A stretch of 64,000 nucleotides of DNA from Watersipora subatra. Taxonomy: Eukaryota; Bryozoa; Gymnolaemata; Cheilostomatida; Watersiporidae. Of this stretch, positions 12,401 to 39,931 are shown in pieces. Where the stretch lies: contig NC_088711.1 of the NCBI RefSeq assembly GCF_963576615.1, positions 56,958,248 through 57,022,247 on the forward strand, written 5' to 3'. Within the stretch, counting starts at the first letter, position 1. Every line of letters starts with the position of its first letter. Under the pieces are notes generated by a model, which ran no database searches, was not told the origin of the DNA, and was given only the letters and a program-made list of their open reading frames with translations. The position numbers and the translations under genes are program-made.

Positions 12401-15400
12401 AGACGAACAAATAGACACCACCCTTATAGTAGTAAAGTTATATTTTTGTTTTATTTTAGTTTAGACATGAAATTATTCTTTATTATTTTTCCTTCGCAGC
12501 ATAGACCTTGCTGTTTAAAAAAATTGTTATAAATTGACATTGAAGGTGTGTGTTCCCCTTTAAAAAAGAGAAAAGTTGTTGATACAAACCAATAATACTA
12601 TAGTCACTAAATTAAAAAAGTTAAGTCTAGTTTTTCCTTTTTGTATGTTCAAAAGTGGAAGTTTGGGAAGATCTTGGAACGGATTAGGTAATTTACACTA
12701 TTTTAGTGTTCATCCCTATAATATAAACATTCCGCGTTTGCATAGATGCCTAAAGTAGCAGCGGTAGCTGTTACATCTAGACTCAAGTTATTCCTCAGTT
12801 AATGTTGTAGTGCGAAAAGTAGAAGGTTTTTAGTTGACAAAATTAATTAGCTCGGCCTTCGGACCAATTGCTTTTTCTGATCATGTGACTTTTCACTATT
12901 CGCCTAATTATTGTTGGTTTTATCTAGTCAGTGACTTTGTTATTCCTATTAACTTGACTCCCAGTTTCTGACCTTTTGAGCTTTAACAATTCATCAATGA
13001 CTTGGCACCTGATTCTGTTTCTCCAAATGTCTAAATCTCTCGCTTGAAATCATGAATGGGGCGAGGAGTCAATAATGATTTGTGCCTTGTCTGGGGTTAA
13101 TACTTTACAAATTGGTTAGTGAGGGAATAGTAAAGACTGTTTATTGAACAGCAGAAGTGTGTTGATCAGTTAATAAAACGTTTGCGAGTGGATAATGGAA
13201 GCATTTTGTTAGATAGCAACATGTTGGGATGGATAGAAGACTAATAATTGGATGGAAGGCATATTATATAACTAATGATTGGATAGTTGAAGACTGATGA
13301 TTGGATAGTTGAAGACTGATGATTGGATAGTAGGAGTCTTACGATTGGGTAGTAGAAGGCCAATGATTGGATAGTTGAAGTCTCGTGATTGGATAGTTGA
13401 AGTCACGTGATTGGATAGTAGAGGTCTCATGATTGAATAGTAGAAATAAGCTGTCAGTGTCTTTTGGAAACATTCGGTTAATGACATAATGTGAAGGAAG
13501 TATGGTCTCATCGTCACAGAATGATTTTAAGTCAATGTTAGAATAAAAATGTTGCCTACTTGAGGATGAGCATGTTGATATATTTTTTGTTCTATTGTTA
13601 GTGCTGAAAGCTCCATAATATCATGTATTAATTATCAATACATGACGCTTCTTCTTCTATGTGCCGTTTAGATAAGTTAGATATATTTTTCATCTGTTGT
13701 CTATTAAGTTTAGAAGACAGATAAGGTAAGGCAACTCTTGATGCAGTGTCTCTTGTTGTTTTCAAGTATTTCGTTATGCTTAGTGCAAGGTGATGACCGA
13801 AAAGTTGGTGAAGTTGAGAGATGGTCAGGTGCTTATATCGAAGGAAGAAAAGGATAAGGTAAGGTTTGTGCATCAGTACTATGAATATAGAGCAACTGTT
13901 TAGTAGACTCCAAGTAGTGGCAGGTGCACGGGTGATATGTCTTGCTAGGTTAACTCTTGTTGGCATTGCACTAGCAACAAAGTCTAACTACTGGTTAAGT
14001 GTTATTCCTGTCTGTGTATCGCCTGGCTTGGCTGCTTGGAATTAACTCTTTTACTAGTCACCTCTTTCAGATCACTCTATGAATGGTGACTTAGTTGCAA
14101 ATTTAATGTTGTCACGGATGTCCTGATAAGCATTCGACCAAAATAACTTTTAGTTGATTTAGGCTATAGGCATTTATTTTTGTGATATTGGTTCTAATTC
14201 TAGGCTGTATCACATTTTACTGCATTCTGTGTCGATATTCACTATACACTGTGTTGGTATTCACTATACACTCTGTCGATATTCACTATACACTGTGTTG
14301 GTATTCACTATACACTCTGTCGATATTCACCATACACTGTGTCGATATTCACTATACTCGTGTGTCGATATTCGCTATACACTGTCGATATTCACTATTA
14401 ATATACACTATTAATATTCACTATGCACTGTGTCGATATTATTTACATACCATGTCAATATATACGGTCGATATTTACTACATACTGCGTCGATATCCTT
14501 TATAGATAGTATCAACATTCATTTTAGTCTATGGTTATTACAATTCACAATGTTGAATGCGCAAGTGGTTGAACTGATTTTTTCAAGGTTGTACTAATGT
14601 GTTGACTAATATTATGAATTATTTTTCTTAAATAGATCTACGCTTCACGGACGAGTATGGTGAAGGCTTGGAGAAAGCGTAAGCGAATGGTGAGTTGTAA
14701 TTACTTGTGTCCAAGTAGACTAGGACTCCATGTATAGCGACATTGATGCCGTCAGCCTCAGCGTGTTTGCTAAACACGCCGAGGCTGACGGCATCAATGT
14801 CGTCATCATTGCATCATTGCTAAAGAATTGCTTTGAGTCAAACATATTAGCCGGATACAGCTATTAATTATTTCAATGGTGTTGCTTTCAAAATTTCCAA
14901 GAAAAAACTGTAAAGCTTGAAAATTAAAAAACAGACTTTGATATATCAGAACAATAGCTGCTATTATGTAGTACGGTGTTCCTGAAGTACTCTCATCATT
15001 CATCAAATTGCTTTAGTCTTCAAGTCGGATTGTAAACCACACTATGGACTAATTTGAAAACATTGGATCAGATTCAGACCTTTGTGACTGGATCACAGTG
15101 TAGTTTTGATAATTGTAATGATCGATCTTCTCAGGTACACCATCACCAAAACCACTACAGCAACAACGAAACAATTAATTGTTATTGATGTAGTGGAATC
15201 ATTAATAGTACAATTAAGTGGACACTTCTATATTGATCACTTTCTATGAGTTTACACCGATTAAAGAATGTCAATGTGGTGGTCAAATAGAGGTGATGTT
15301 CAATTAAACAGTGGCATTCAATCAAAGGGTGGCAGCTGTATTTCTCAACACTTCTCCAATATTGGCATTGTATTCGTGATGGAGTTCAGATAAAGGTGGT

Positions 15401-16062
15401 GTTCAAATTAAGGTTTTACTGTAATTAGCCTGATTGCATCTCTTGCAGGCAACTGATATTCTGGATGCCATACTAGAAGGATATCCTAAACCAAAGAAGA
15501 CTCTGTTTGTAAGTACATGTATGAGCATTCTTATTGCAGCATTAATTGTCCTTCCATAACTTTAGTCCCGTATGACTAAGATGACCTAAAATGTTTTTTA
15601 AAGCCTAATGTGGTACAGAGGCATCTGCAGTTTTCACACACAATCCTTTTGCTGATTGTGACAATAATTACTACCAACAACGGCCATCTTGAACAATCCT
15701 GCTGCGACATAGGATTAGAGAGTGGAACCATTCCTTTTAATTTGTTTTGAGTTTTTACATACTAGAATTTTAGTGTGACACAACACTGAAAAATCAATTT
15801 TGTTTTTTGAGTTTATCCTGCGTAGCAAATATAACCAAAACAACCAAGTTGGTGGTTGCTAGCAGACAACTTACATAACACGAGATGAGCTCATTCATAA
15901 ACATGTACTCACTCCTAGGATTGGTAGCGACTTTCGCTTCTGAACTAAGTTCTTTGCTATCTCATGTATTTCAAAACCTATATTGTAGTATTACTTTCTT
16001 TATAGGAAGATATCGGTATAGAGACAGATGAAGAATATCAACTTACTATACCAAAAGACTAA
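9471..16062 (+). CDS. PSMC3IP: Homologous-pairing protein 2 (HOP2/PSMC3IP), 8 coding exons
   Basis: HOP2 pairs with MND1 in the nucleus and helps DMC1/RAD51 filaments capture duplex DNA in meiotic recombination. Coding exons: 9471-9495, 10785-10885, 11193-11282, 11726-11908, 13784-13858, 14636-14689, 15449-15508, 16006-16062; all introns GT-AG and every phase agrees, giving 214 aa (human about 217). The start 'MSKGKENAG' matches the family N-terminus. A winged-helix domain covers about residues 10-72 ('YLEQQNRPYSAVDIFNNL', 'KTLEQLAEKGSIKEK'), a leucine-rich coiled coil about 75-160, and the conserved tail holds 'WRKRKRM', 'ILEGYPKPKK' and 'GIETDEEY'. For exon 5 I chose the acceptor giving 'CKVMTEKL', which aligns with the family; the next AG would drop two residues. 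An untranslated exon may begin near 9444. Intron 1 holds a dispersed repeat; introns 5 and 6 hold minisatellites or a hairpin. Confidence 0.96.
9985..10590. repeat. Dispersed repeat, family B copy 1 (MITE-like)
   Basis: Lies in HOP2 intron 1. Shares ordered blocks with 46945-47685, such as 'AATGCTGGTGAACCCACTTTTCAG', 'AACTACCAGTT', 'CAGTCAATT.TCTCCATCA' and 'ACGATTTAAATCATT' near the end. Its ends are partly complementary ('GATTTAATCA' versus 'GATTTAAATCATTAGA'), suggesting a non-autonomous DNA transposon. Ends approximate. Confidence 0.65.
13240..13448 (+). repeat. Minisatellite, 22-bp unit
   Basis: About nine imperfect copies of a unit like 'ATTGGATAGTTGAAGACTGATG', in HOP2 intron 4. Confidence 0.9.
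14219..14520 (+). repeat. Minisatellite, about 22-bp unit
   Basis: Degenerating copies of 'TATTCACTATACACTGTGTCGA' in HOP2 intron 5. The open frames across it are products of the repeat, not genes. Confidence 0.9.
14738..14802. repeat. 65-nt near-perfect hairpin
   Basis: Arms of 31 bp (14738-14768 and 14772-14802) with one A:C mismatch and a 3-base loop GCT. GC-rich against AT-rich surroundings. It lies 49 bases after the exon 6 donor in HOP2 intron 6. The loop is too short for a normal microRNA precursor. Origin unknown. Confidence 0.9.
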
Positions 16063-16101
16063 CAATCTCCAAGACTAACAATCTCCAAGACTAACAATCT
16101 C
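16055..16101 (+). repeat. Three-fold 16-bp tandem repeat over the HOP2 stop codon
   Basis: Unit AAGACTAACAATCTCC, three copies. The first copy contains the last Lys-Asp codons and the TAA; the other two are in the 3' UTR. It does not change the protein. Confidence 0.9.
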
Positions 16102-16183
16102 TGCTACTTTCATTAACACCTCAATTATCTTTATTTTCTTTGTGGTTATATAATTGTTTTGTTATTAATTTTCTATTTATGCT

Positions 16184-16189
16184 AATAAA
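16184..16189 (+). other. Likely HOP2 polyadenylation signal AATAAA
   Basis: First AATAAA after the HOP2 stop, 122 bases downstream. TIMM10 converges from the right (its stop is at 16344), and a minus-strand AATAAA sits at 16130-16135, so the two 3' UTRs may overlap. Confidence 0.6.
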
Positions 16190-16343
16190 TACTCCTCTAC
16201 AATCTACCAACAAAGCCATTCACTCAATTACCTGTACATACAATATTTATACAAGCTATATGCAAAGCGCCCTAGTGTTGAGTCACACCAATCCCGGCAA
16301 ACAACCAATCAAATGAACCACCACAATGCATGATAAATTCCCA

Positions 16344-19300
16344 TCATTTCGGCATCGTCCCTGGTAGATTTGTGGCAGCAGCTCCTGCTCCCTGGTCAGT
16401 ATTAGACATTGCTGTAAGTTTCTTGCCTATTCTGTCATGAACGTCCATAAACTTAGCTACACATCTGTCAATGCATACTGATTCACCCTTTGTCAGCTCG
16501 GAGTCGTTGTATTTTGGTGGTACACACTTCTTTTGACAAGCTGCTGTCATCCTACAAGAAGATGAAGATGGTTGCCAAAGCCAAATAAACATTTTTAATT
16601 ATATATTTTACAGCCATCATGAAATATTGGTTCAGTTTGAAAGGATTACATTTTACCAATTTTATAGTCATAATCTTGCATTACGTATCAATAGAAAAGC
16701 TCTGAAAACAGCGGTAAAATAATCATATCATCTATATTTTATGCAAGTATCGTAAGTCAAGCTTTGTGGGGAAAAAGCAACTTTATCACCATATTACTAA
16801 AAGGAAACATTGCCTCTTTGTTTCTTGCCATCATTTGTGAAGTTTTAAGGAACATGGTCTACTTCCTACAATCAGTCTCATTGGTGATGTTGATGTCATA
16901 ACTACACAGATAGGTAAATCACTTGGTATAGCGTGCCAACTGTAAGGAACACATGCCACTGACAAGAACATTTCCAATTCTTGTGAAAATCTGGTGCATG
17001 GAATATGTAATATTGTATTCAGCATTAGAACCTTTGATGTAACATGTTCAGCATTGCTCGTATAGTAGCATAGTTGAAGATTTATTTACAATTGCGTAAC
17101 CTCTAGTGTTTCTTGGATTAACATCAACTTTCCAAGTGACTCCAACATATAACGCGATTGATTCCAACGAATATTTATCTATACACCCAAATTAATTTCC
17201 AATGTTACTACGTGCAACATCTCAGTTTTGTAAATTAACACAAAAATATACAAATAGCTACCCTAGAACACTTTTATTTCGCTAGTATTTAGTTTCGTGA
17301 GTAGCACACAGAGTAAAATTTCGCTGCAACTTAATTTCGTGGCTCTGATGAGTGCGAAAATATAGTGATGTGAAAATACATGAAGTGGAACAAACAAATT
17401 AGATTCCTCAGGTCCAGTTCGCTAGTAAGAAAAATTTTCAATTTGGGACTAGTTTGTATTTGTAAACCGCAGGTAGATCGAGATCGATAATTCAATTTGA
17501 TCGCCTGCTGCCATTTGTTTCTTGGACTATCAATGATGTCTAGGTCCCTCTATATGACGATTTTAATGTGGATATTAATGAACAAAGCTATTTAATTTCG
17601 CGTCTTCGCTCGTTTGTTATGATAGTTTAGTTTCGCTCATGAAATTCTCGCGAGAGGATGACTCCGCGAAAATGCGAAAGTTAGATAACGCGAATACATG
17701 TGTCCTAGGGTAATAACAGAACAAAACTTGAGTTGCTTCAACTTCACGGAGTCAACGTTAGCAGAATACTAGACATTGCCAATCTTACACATGTTTTAAT
17801 TTCACTACGGAGAATAATAAAAACCTATTTTTTATTATCATTCTATTAAACGCATTTAAATATAATATAGTTGTCGAATTATTATTCATACCCAGTTTTA
17901 TATAATGCATTTATTTTAATGCTATGTGTATTACATGACAGTATAATTTATTGATAGTTTGAAGCCTAACCTTGTACAGCGCACCCGAGTTAAGATTAAC
18001 CTGTTATACAGATTTTTGGATTTACGATTTGGAACACGAGGTTTTTTTGTCTCTGCCATATGACATATTTTCGTCATATGACATCAACAAAAATTTTTGT
18101 CGAGATTCAAATTAGGCAGCTGGTGTGCTGAATATGTCGGAATAACGAAAATGCCAACATGCTCAAAGCCGAAATCCCTCCCACAACGCCTGAAAGAGGT
18201 ACGATGCTTGCTCTCTTTCAGTTTAACGTGATTCGTTATAAGTTAGAGTGAAAACAAAATCGGAAAAAGATTAGTGCTAAAATTTTAGACGATGACCAAA
18301 TTACAGTTTAGTAAAATACATACTAAAACAGCTTCAAGTATGTGTTTAGTAAGCTAAATTCATTTAAGTTAAATTCAATGTTTATGCATGTCTGTCTTGA
18401 AGGTAAGAACTCCCTATGGTACGTACTGCGCATACTACGTTTATTGTAATGTTACATTGCAGATCATAACCACTAAGATTACTGTAGGTAACTATAGTTA
18501 CTACGGTTCACACACTATTTTGTTACTAATTTTCAATATGTACAGCACATATATAAAATCTCGATTTTTTTTCAACAGGGGTATTTGCATTAGATAATTA
18601 CTATGGGTTTCGAAATCCCTCTATACCACATTTTCACCTTACGATGCCAACACTGAAACGAATTAATGTCGTATGGCGAGAGTTCACTGTACATGCATAT
18701 GCAAGCAGGTCCCCTGATCCTAGACAGATTAGCAACATTCCATCGACTGCGAATGCATTTCGAATAGCACGATTCCTTTTGAACTAAACAAAGCTCCCAA
18801 GCTTGTTCAACTCAATGAAAAAGAGAAAAATGAAATGCAAAAAAATAGTTTTTTTTCAGTTCTTTCAAATAAGTCATGTTTTAGAGGTAACTGAATCAAC
18901 AATGATTGCAGTACACCAGGTCTGATAGAGCGTGTATATTTGAATGGAAAAAGAAATAGTTTTAGTCTAAAGCTCTTGTTGCTGAGAAGCTTTCTAGATT
19001 TGTCTAGTTCTGATACTTCATTACCAAGAATTTTAATCAACATGTCATTAGAAACTAGAGTCCTGTCAGCAACCATTTTTCATTTCTCTGAGAACAGAAC
19101 GTGCTACAGGAATTAATAATTGTTGGTCTACACCAGTGGTTCCCAACTGGTGGTCCATGGACCTCTAGGGGTCCACAGGAGGTTTTGAGGGGGTCCACAG
19201 GCTGGTGCCAGCATTGGTTTTTCCTAGCTAGTTATTTACAGCTAGTTCTGTCTTATAGTGGCTGGATCAATGATATAAAACCCTAAAAGGATAGGTGATG

Positions 19301-21479
19301 GCTATCATATGGACGGGGTTTAATAATCAAGCTCGGTTGGGATTGTGCTAGCCTGGGTTTCGGGGCTAATGTAATTCCGGCGGGTTGGTCGCGTTGTCTT
19401 GGTAGGATTTTGGGTCCAGACTTTTATCACCTATGTGCATCAATCGCTGGAGAGTACTGATTTCCAGTTAGCAGTACAAAACAACAAAACCTGCAACCAG
19501 CAAACACGTAATTCTCTCTCTCCCTCTTCGATTTCAGCGATACACTAAGATCCATGGAAAATAAAACATTTCAATTTACAATACATTGTTATAAACACAA
19601 TATATTATGATGTTTATAAAGGGGTCCGTGACTTAGATAAGGAGCTCAAGGGGTCCATGGCTCCAAGGTAGTTGGAAACCTAGTCTTTAGTTGTTTAGTC
19701 TAAACACTAAACAGCTACATTTATGTAATAGTAATTAACCAATTTGAGCTATTAAGGGTACAAAATTGTTTGTTAGCTATAAACAGTTTATTGCCTGGTT
19801 CAGGCAATTTTACAAGAAAAAAACAAAAGTAAAACTACTTTGTGATACAAATTTATAAAGTCTTCAAAACTGGTACAAGTCGTGCTTTAAAATTTATAAA
19901 CCGTCGATCTATGACCTGACACTGGTTTGTATAAAACAGCTAAAACAATTTTTTGTAAGCAGTCATGTCCATTGATGACTTCTGATGAATGAATTTGGAA
20001 GTCTAACAACTACATAATTCAGCATGAAAAATATATCACAAAGAGAAATTTTCAAAGATTATCTTCTAAATCTGACTAGATCTCCAACTGTTAATTCTAC
20101 CACTACAGCTATGTATGCCAGCATAAGTCTTACGTTATTGATTTTCACTCAGTGAACATGCATTATATAAACATTCTTACATTTTTGGACGTTGCAAAAG
20201 TTAAGTAACATTACAAAATGCGCATGATGAATGAGAAAATCAGTTAAATCACTAGCAATATATCGTACGACTGCATTAAATAACCAACTAAAAGCTTGAA
20301 TTCTCTTCAATACTACGAAAGAAGACTCGCCAGAATGGAGCAATATATTGCAATGATGAACTAAAAAAACAATTGTCCTAAAATTATTAATCTGACTGTG
20401 CATCATCTTCGTTTCTTTTTATAAAATTGCTCAGCACCAGTAAAAGTTATACCTGCAGATGTTCCATCGAATATATCGTGCAGGCCTCAATAAAATGGTA
20501 AATGCTCGACAAAAATGCTGCAAGAATTTTCCAGTGTATGAAGGTGAACACTTGTAATTTAAATTTTTTTTGTGATTAGCAAAAACATATAAGAAATTAT
20601 TTTTATAATATAGGATTAAAAACTTCATTTATCAATTTTTATCAGAATAATTTTTATTAATAATGAAGAAAAACACCATTCCCTCGCTGAAGCATACGAT
20701 GAAATCAACCAAGACAGAGAAAATATGACAATAACAACAAGAAGAGCCTCCAAGGGAGAACTTAACTCTGTAACAACAAACAAAAATATCTAGCACAATA
20801 GCTTTTGCCTCGAACAATTCGAGACATCAGAGGGCACACAACCAAAACTCAATAATCCTAAGCAGCAGTGTGTTGCTTTCCAAATTATACCCTGACTCAA
20901 AACAAACCCAATAAATAGAGGCTTCCCTTTAGATTTAAATTACATCGCTAGGAAGTTCTACCTGGTCTGAGATAAGAATCAAACAAAAAACAGTTAAAAA
21001 TTAAACTACCTTATTCTGCAGTCAAGTCATCAGACTGGATTACATGGTAGAGTACTACAATTGAAACGTAGAGATAAGGCGTCTAGGGTTGGTGTTTAAG
21101 ATTTTTTTATAGTGAGTTGGATCCAACAACTCACAATTTAGTAGCATTCAAGAGTAAGTGTTTGCTAAAGGAACATACCCTGCCAACTCTCACGCATTGG
21201 GCGTGAGACTCCCGCAATCACCCCAAAGAAAAAATGAAAATGCATGAGATTTTTGCCCCAATTTCCACAATTTTATATATACTATCATTGACACATCAAT
21301 TGCCCCAAAACCAAATCTCACGCATTGCCCCACTCTTGGGTTGGCAGGCCTGTAAAGGAAATAATATCATATTTTATGAAAAATAGCTTTACTGCAACTC
21401 TTCACCTGTTGTACATATCTGCCATCATTTCGAGCTCAAGATTTTCCAATAACTTAGCTTGGGCATCTGTGAGTGCCAT
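16344..21479 (-). CDS. TIMM10: Mitochondrial intermembrane-space chaperone Tim10
   Basis: Tim10 joins Tim9 in a hexamer that carries hydrophobic precursors across the mitochondrial intermembrane space to the TIM22 (and SAM) machinery. Exon 1 is 21406-21479 and exon 2 16344-16551; the GT-AG junction splits an Arg codon, giving 93 aa (human 90). Exon 1 encodes '[20 protein letters not shown]', matching the family's N-terminal helix; exon 2 has the twin CX3C motifs C30-X3-C34 and C51-X3-C55 with 16 residues between, plus the Tim10 signature 'CVPPKY...[12 protein letters not shown]'. There is no presequence, as expected for a MIA40-imported protein. Oddity: the single intron is 4854 bp in a gene coding for 93 residues and contains at least four non-autonomous DNA transposons. 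Head-to-head with GPI, tail-to-tail with HOP2. Confidence 0.96.
17261..17710. mobile_element. MITE, CCCTAG family, short copy (TA target)
   Basis: 450 bp flanked by TA on both sides, with terminal inverted repeats 'CCCTAGAACAC' / 'GTGTCCTAGGG'. A longer relative is at 52413-53651. Tc1/mariner-like by target site; no transposase. In the TIMM10 intron. Confidence 0.85.
17977..18689. mobile_element. Tc1/mariner-type MITE, CAG..CTG ends
   Basis: 713 bp, flanked by TA; ends CAGCGCACCCGAG and the complement of CAGTGAACTCTCGCCATACG. The right third (18300-18689) is, in reverse complement, clearly related to the left third of the element at 32036-33958. No transposase frame. Confidence 0.8.
19134..19683. 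mobile_element. hAT-like non-autonomous element
   Basis: Starts 'CAGTGGTTCCCAACTGGTGG', a typical hAT terminus, and ends with the diverged complement 'GTAGTTGGAAACCTAG'; the subterminal 'GGGGTCCA' block recurs on both sides. I could not find a convincing 8-bp target duplication. About 550 bp, no transposase. Confidence 0.75.
21174..21352. mobile_element. hAT-type MITE with 8-bp target duplication
   Basis: 179 bp between direct repeats TAAAGGAA (21166-21173 and 21353-21360). Inverted ends share CCTGCCAAC, followed by 'TCTCACGCATTG' and its complement inside. In the TIMM10 intron, 54 bases from the end of exon 1. Confidence 0.85.
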
Positions 21480-21842
21480 TTTTTGGTTGAAACAGTTTTC
21501 GATAAGAAAATGTTGCTTAACATGTGCTACCGGTAGACTCAGATTTGTAGATGATTTCTTGTTCATTAATTATTCATTGCGGAGTCATTCTTGTATCCTC
21601 ACCATATTGAGTCGTGAGGCTACATTATATCCGGTTGTTTATGTAAAATCGGCACTCAGACTGGACGATAAATTTATCTCTTTAGTCCGACATTTCATAA
21701 CATAGGTCGATTATCGTACGTGACCAAAACACTAGTCACGTGCATGTATATACGTACGCACGTAGCTTAAATCTTATGAAACACCGGTTTCATTTTCGCT
21801 TCCTACATTGGCCATTCGTGTTGATCGTTTTCCAACTCACTT
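21480..21842. promoter_or_regulatory. Head-to-head TIMM10/GPI promoter region with three ACGTG cores
   Basis: The two start regions are divergent, so this stretch should drive both genes. ACGTG cores occur at 21718-21722 (+), 21738-21742 (within CACGTG 21737-21742) and 21759-21763 (minus), spaced 20-21 bp. ACGTG is the core bound by HIF and by E-box bHLH factors; GPI is a known HIF target in vertebrates. Function here is inferred. No TATA box seen. Confidence 0.55.
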
Positions 21843-22059
21843 GAAAGCATTCTACAAGCGTATTGTAGAGAGTAAAATTAATAACCTGAAGGTATGTATT
21901 GACAAAGCACTGGTGGTGATAGTAGCTAATTTAAAAAGGGGAAGTTATTTTTGAATCTACATAATACAATGATTTTTGCTAAATGGGTGTTTCTGTATTT
22001 TTGTATTTAGTCGCAGTGTTCGTTTGCATTTTTCTTTTTATTTGTAGTTTATTTTTGCG

Positions 22060-39340
<17,281 letters not shown>

Positions 39341-39931
39341 ATGCCATTTAAAAACTTTACTCCTTGCTAGCAGGTGTGTGTTCAAATTTAGAATCTCTTG
39401 CAAAAGTGGGCCTATAAGAAGGCTATTCAAATCAAGTTGTGTAGTAAATTGATAAATCACTTCTTCCCTCGACTACGTGTCCGTCTTGAAATCTATATGT
39501 CCTATCAATGTTATTAGGTTACTTTTTATCTTTGCAATGATGACACATTGTTAATGTTATGTATCTTTTTTAAACAGGTGTGGTGGATGTGGAGTCTTCC
39601 AAAAATATACCATAAAATCGTTGCTGTGACCTGTTACTATATTAAAAGCTATCATTAAAAGCCTAAATTTCTAATGACAATAGCATGGAAAGTGACAAGG
39701 CAAAAATGTAATAGTGTGTATGGAAATCCAACAGTCTGTACATACTAACAAAATGAAAACATGGACCCCATGTTAGCCACCTGCGGCATTCCAGTTAGTT
39801 TTTACTGGGTTAGCAAATTGCATTTCTGTGAGTCAACAAGAACTTTATCAAGCATTCATGAGCAGTCAGTAGCTAAGGAAACTAAAATGTTTCCAAAAAG
39901 GTCTGTAAGCTAAGGAGTTATCTATTCCTCC
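39341..39931. other. Convergent GPI/GPAA1 3' region
   Basis: Both 3' UTRs should lie here. An ATTAAA variant polyadenylation signal for GPI is at about 39641. No gene or repeat recognised otherwise. Confidence 0.5.

Noticed and set aside
14182-14505. 107-codon open frame
   Set aside because: Lies on the 22-bp minisatellite; low-complexity artefact.
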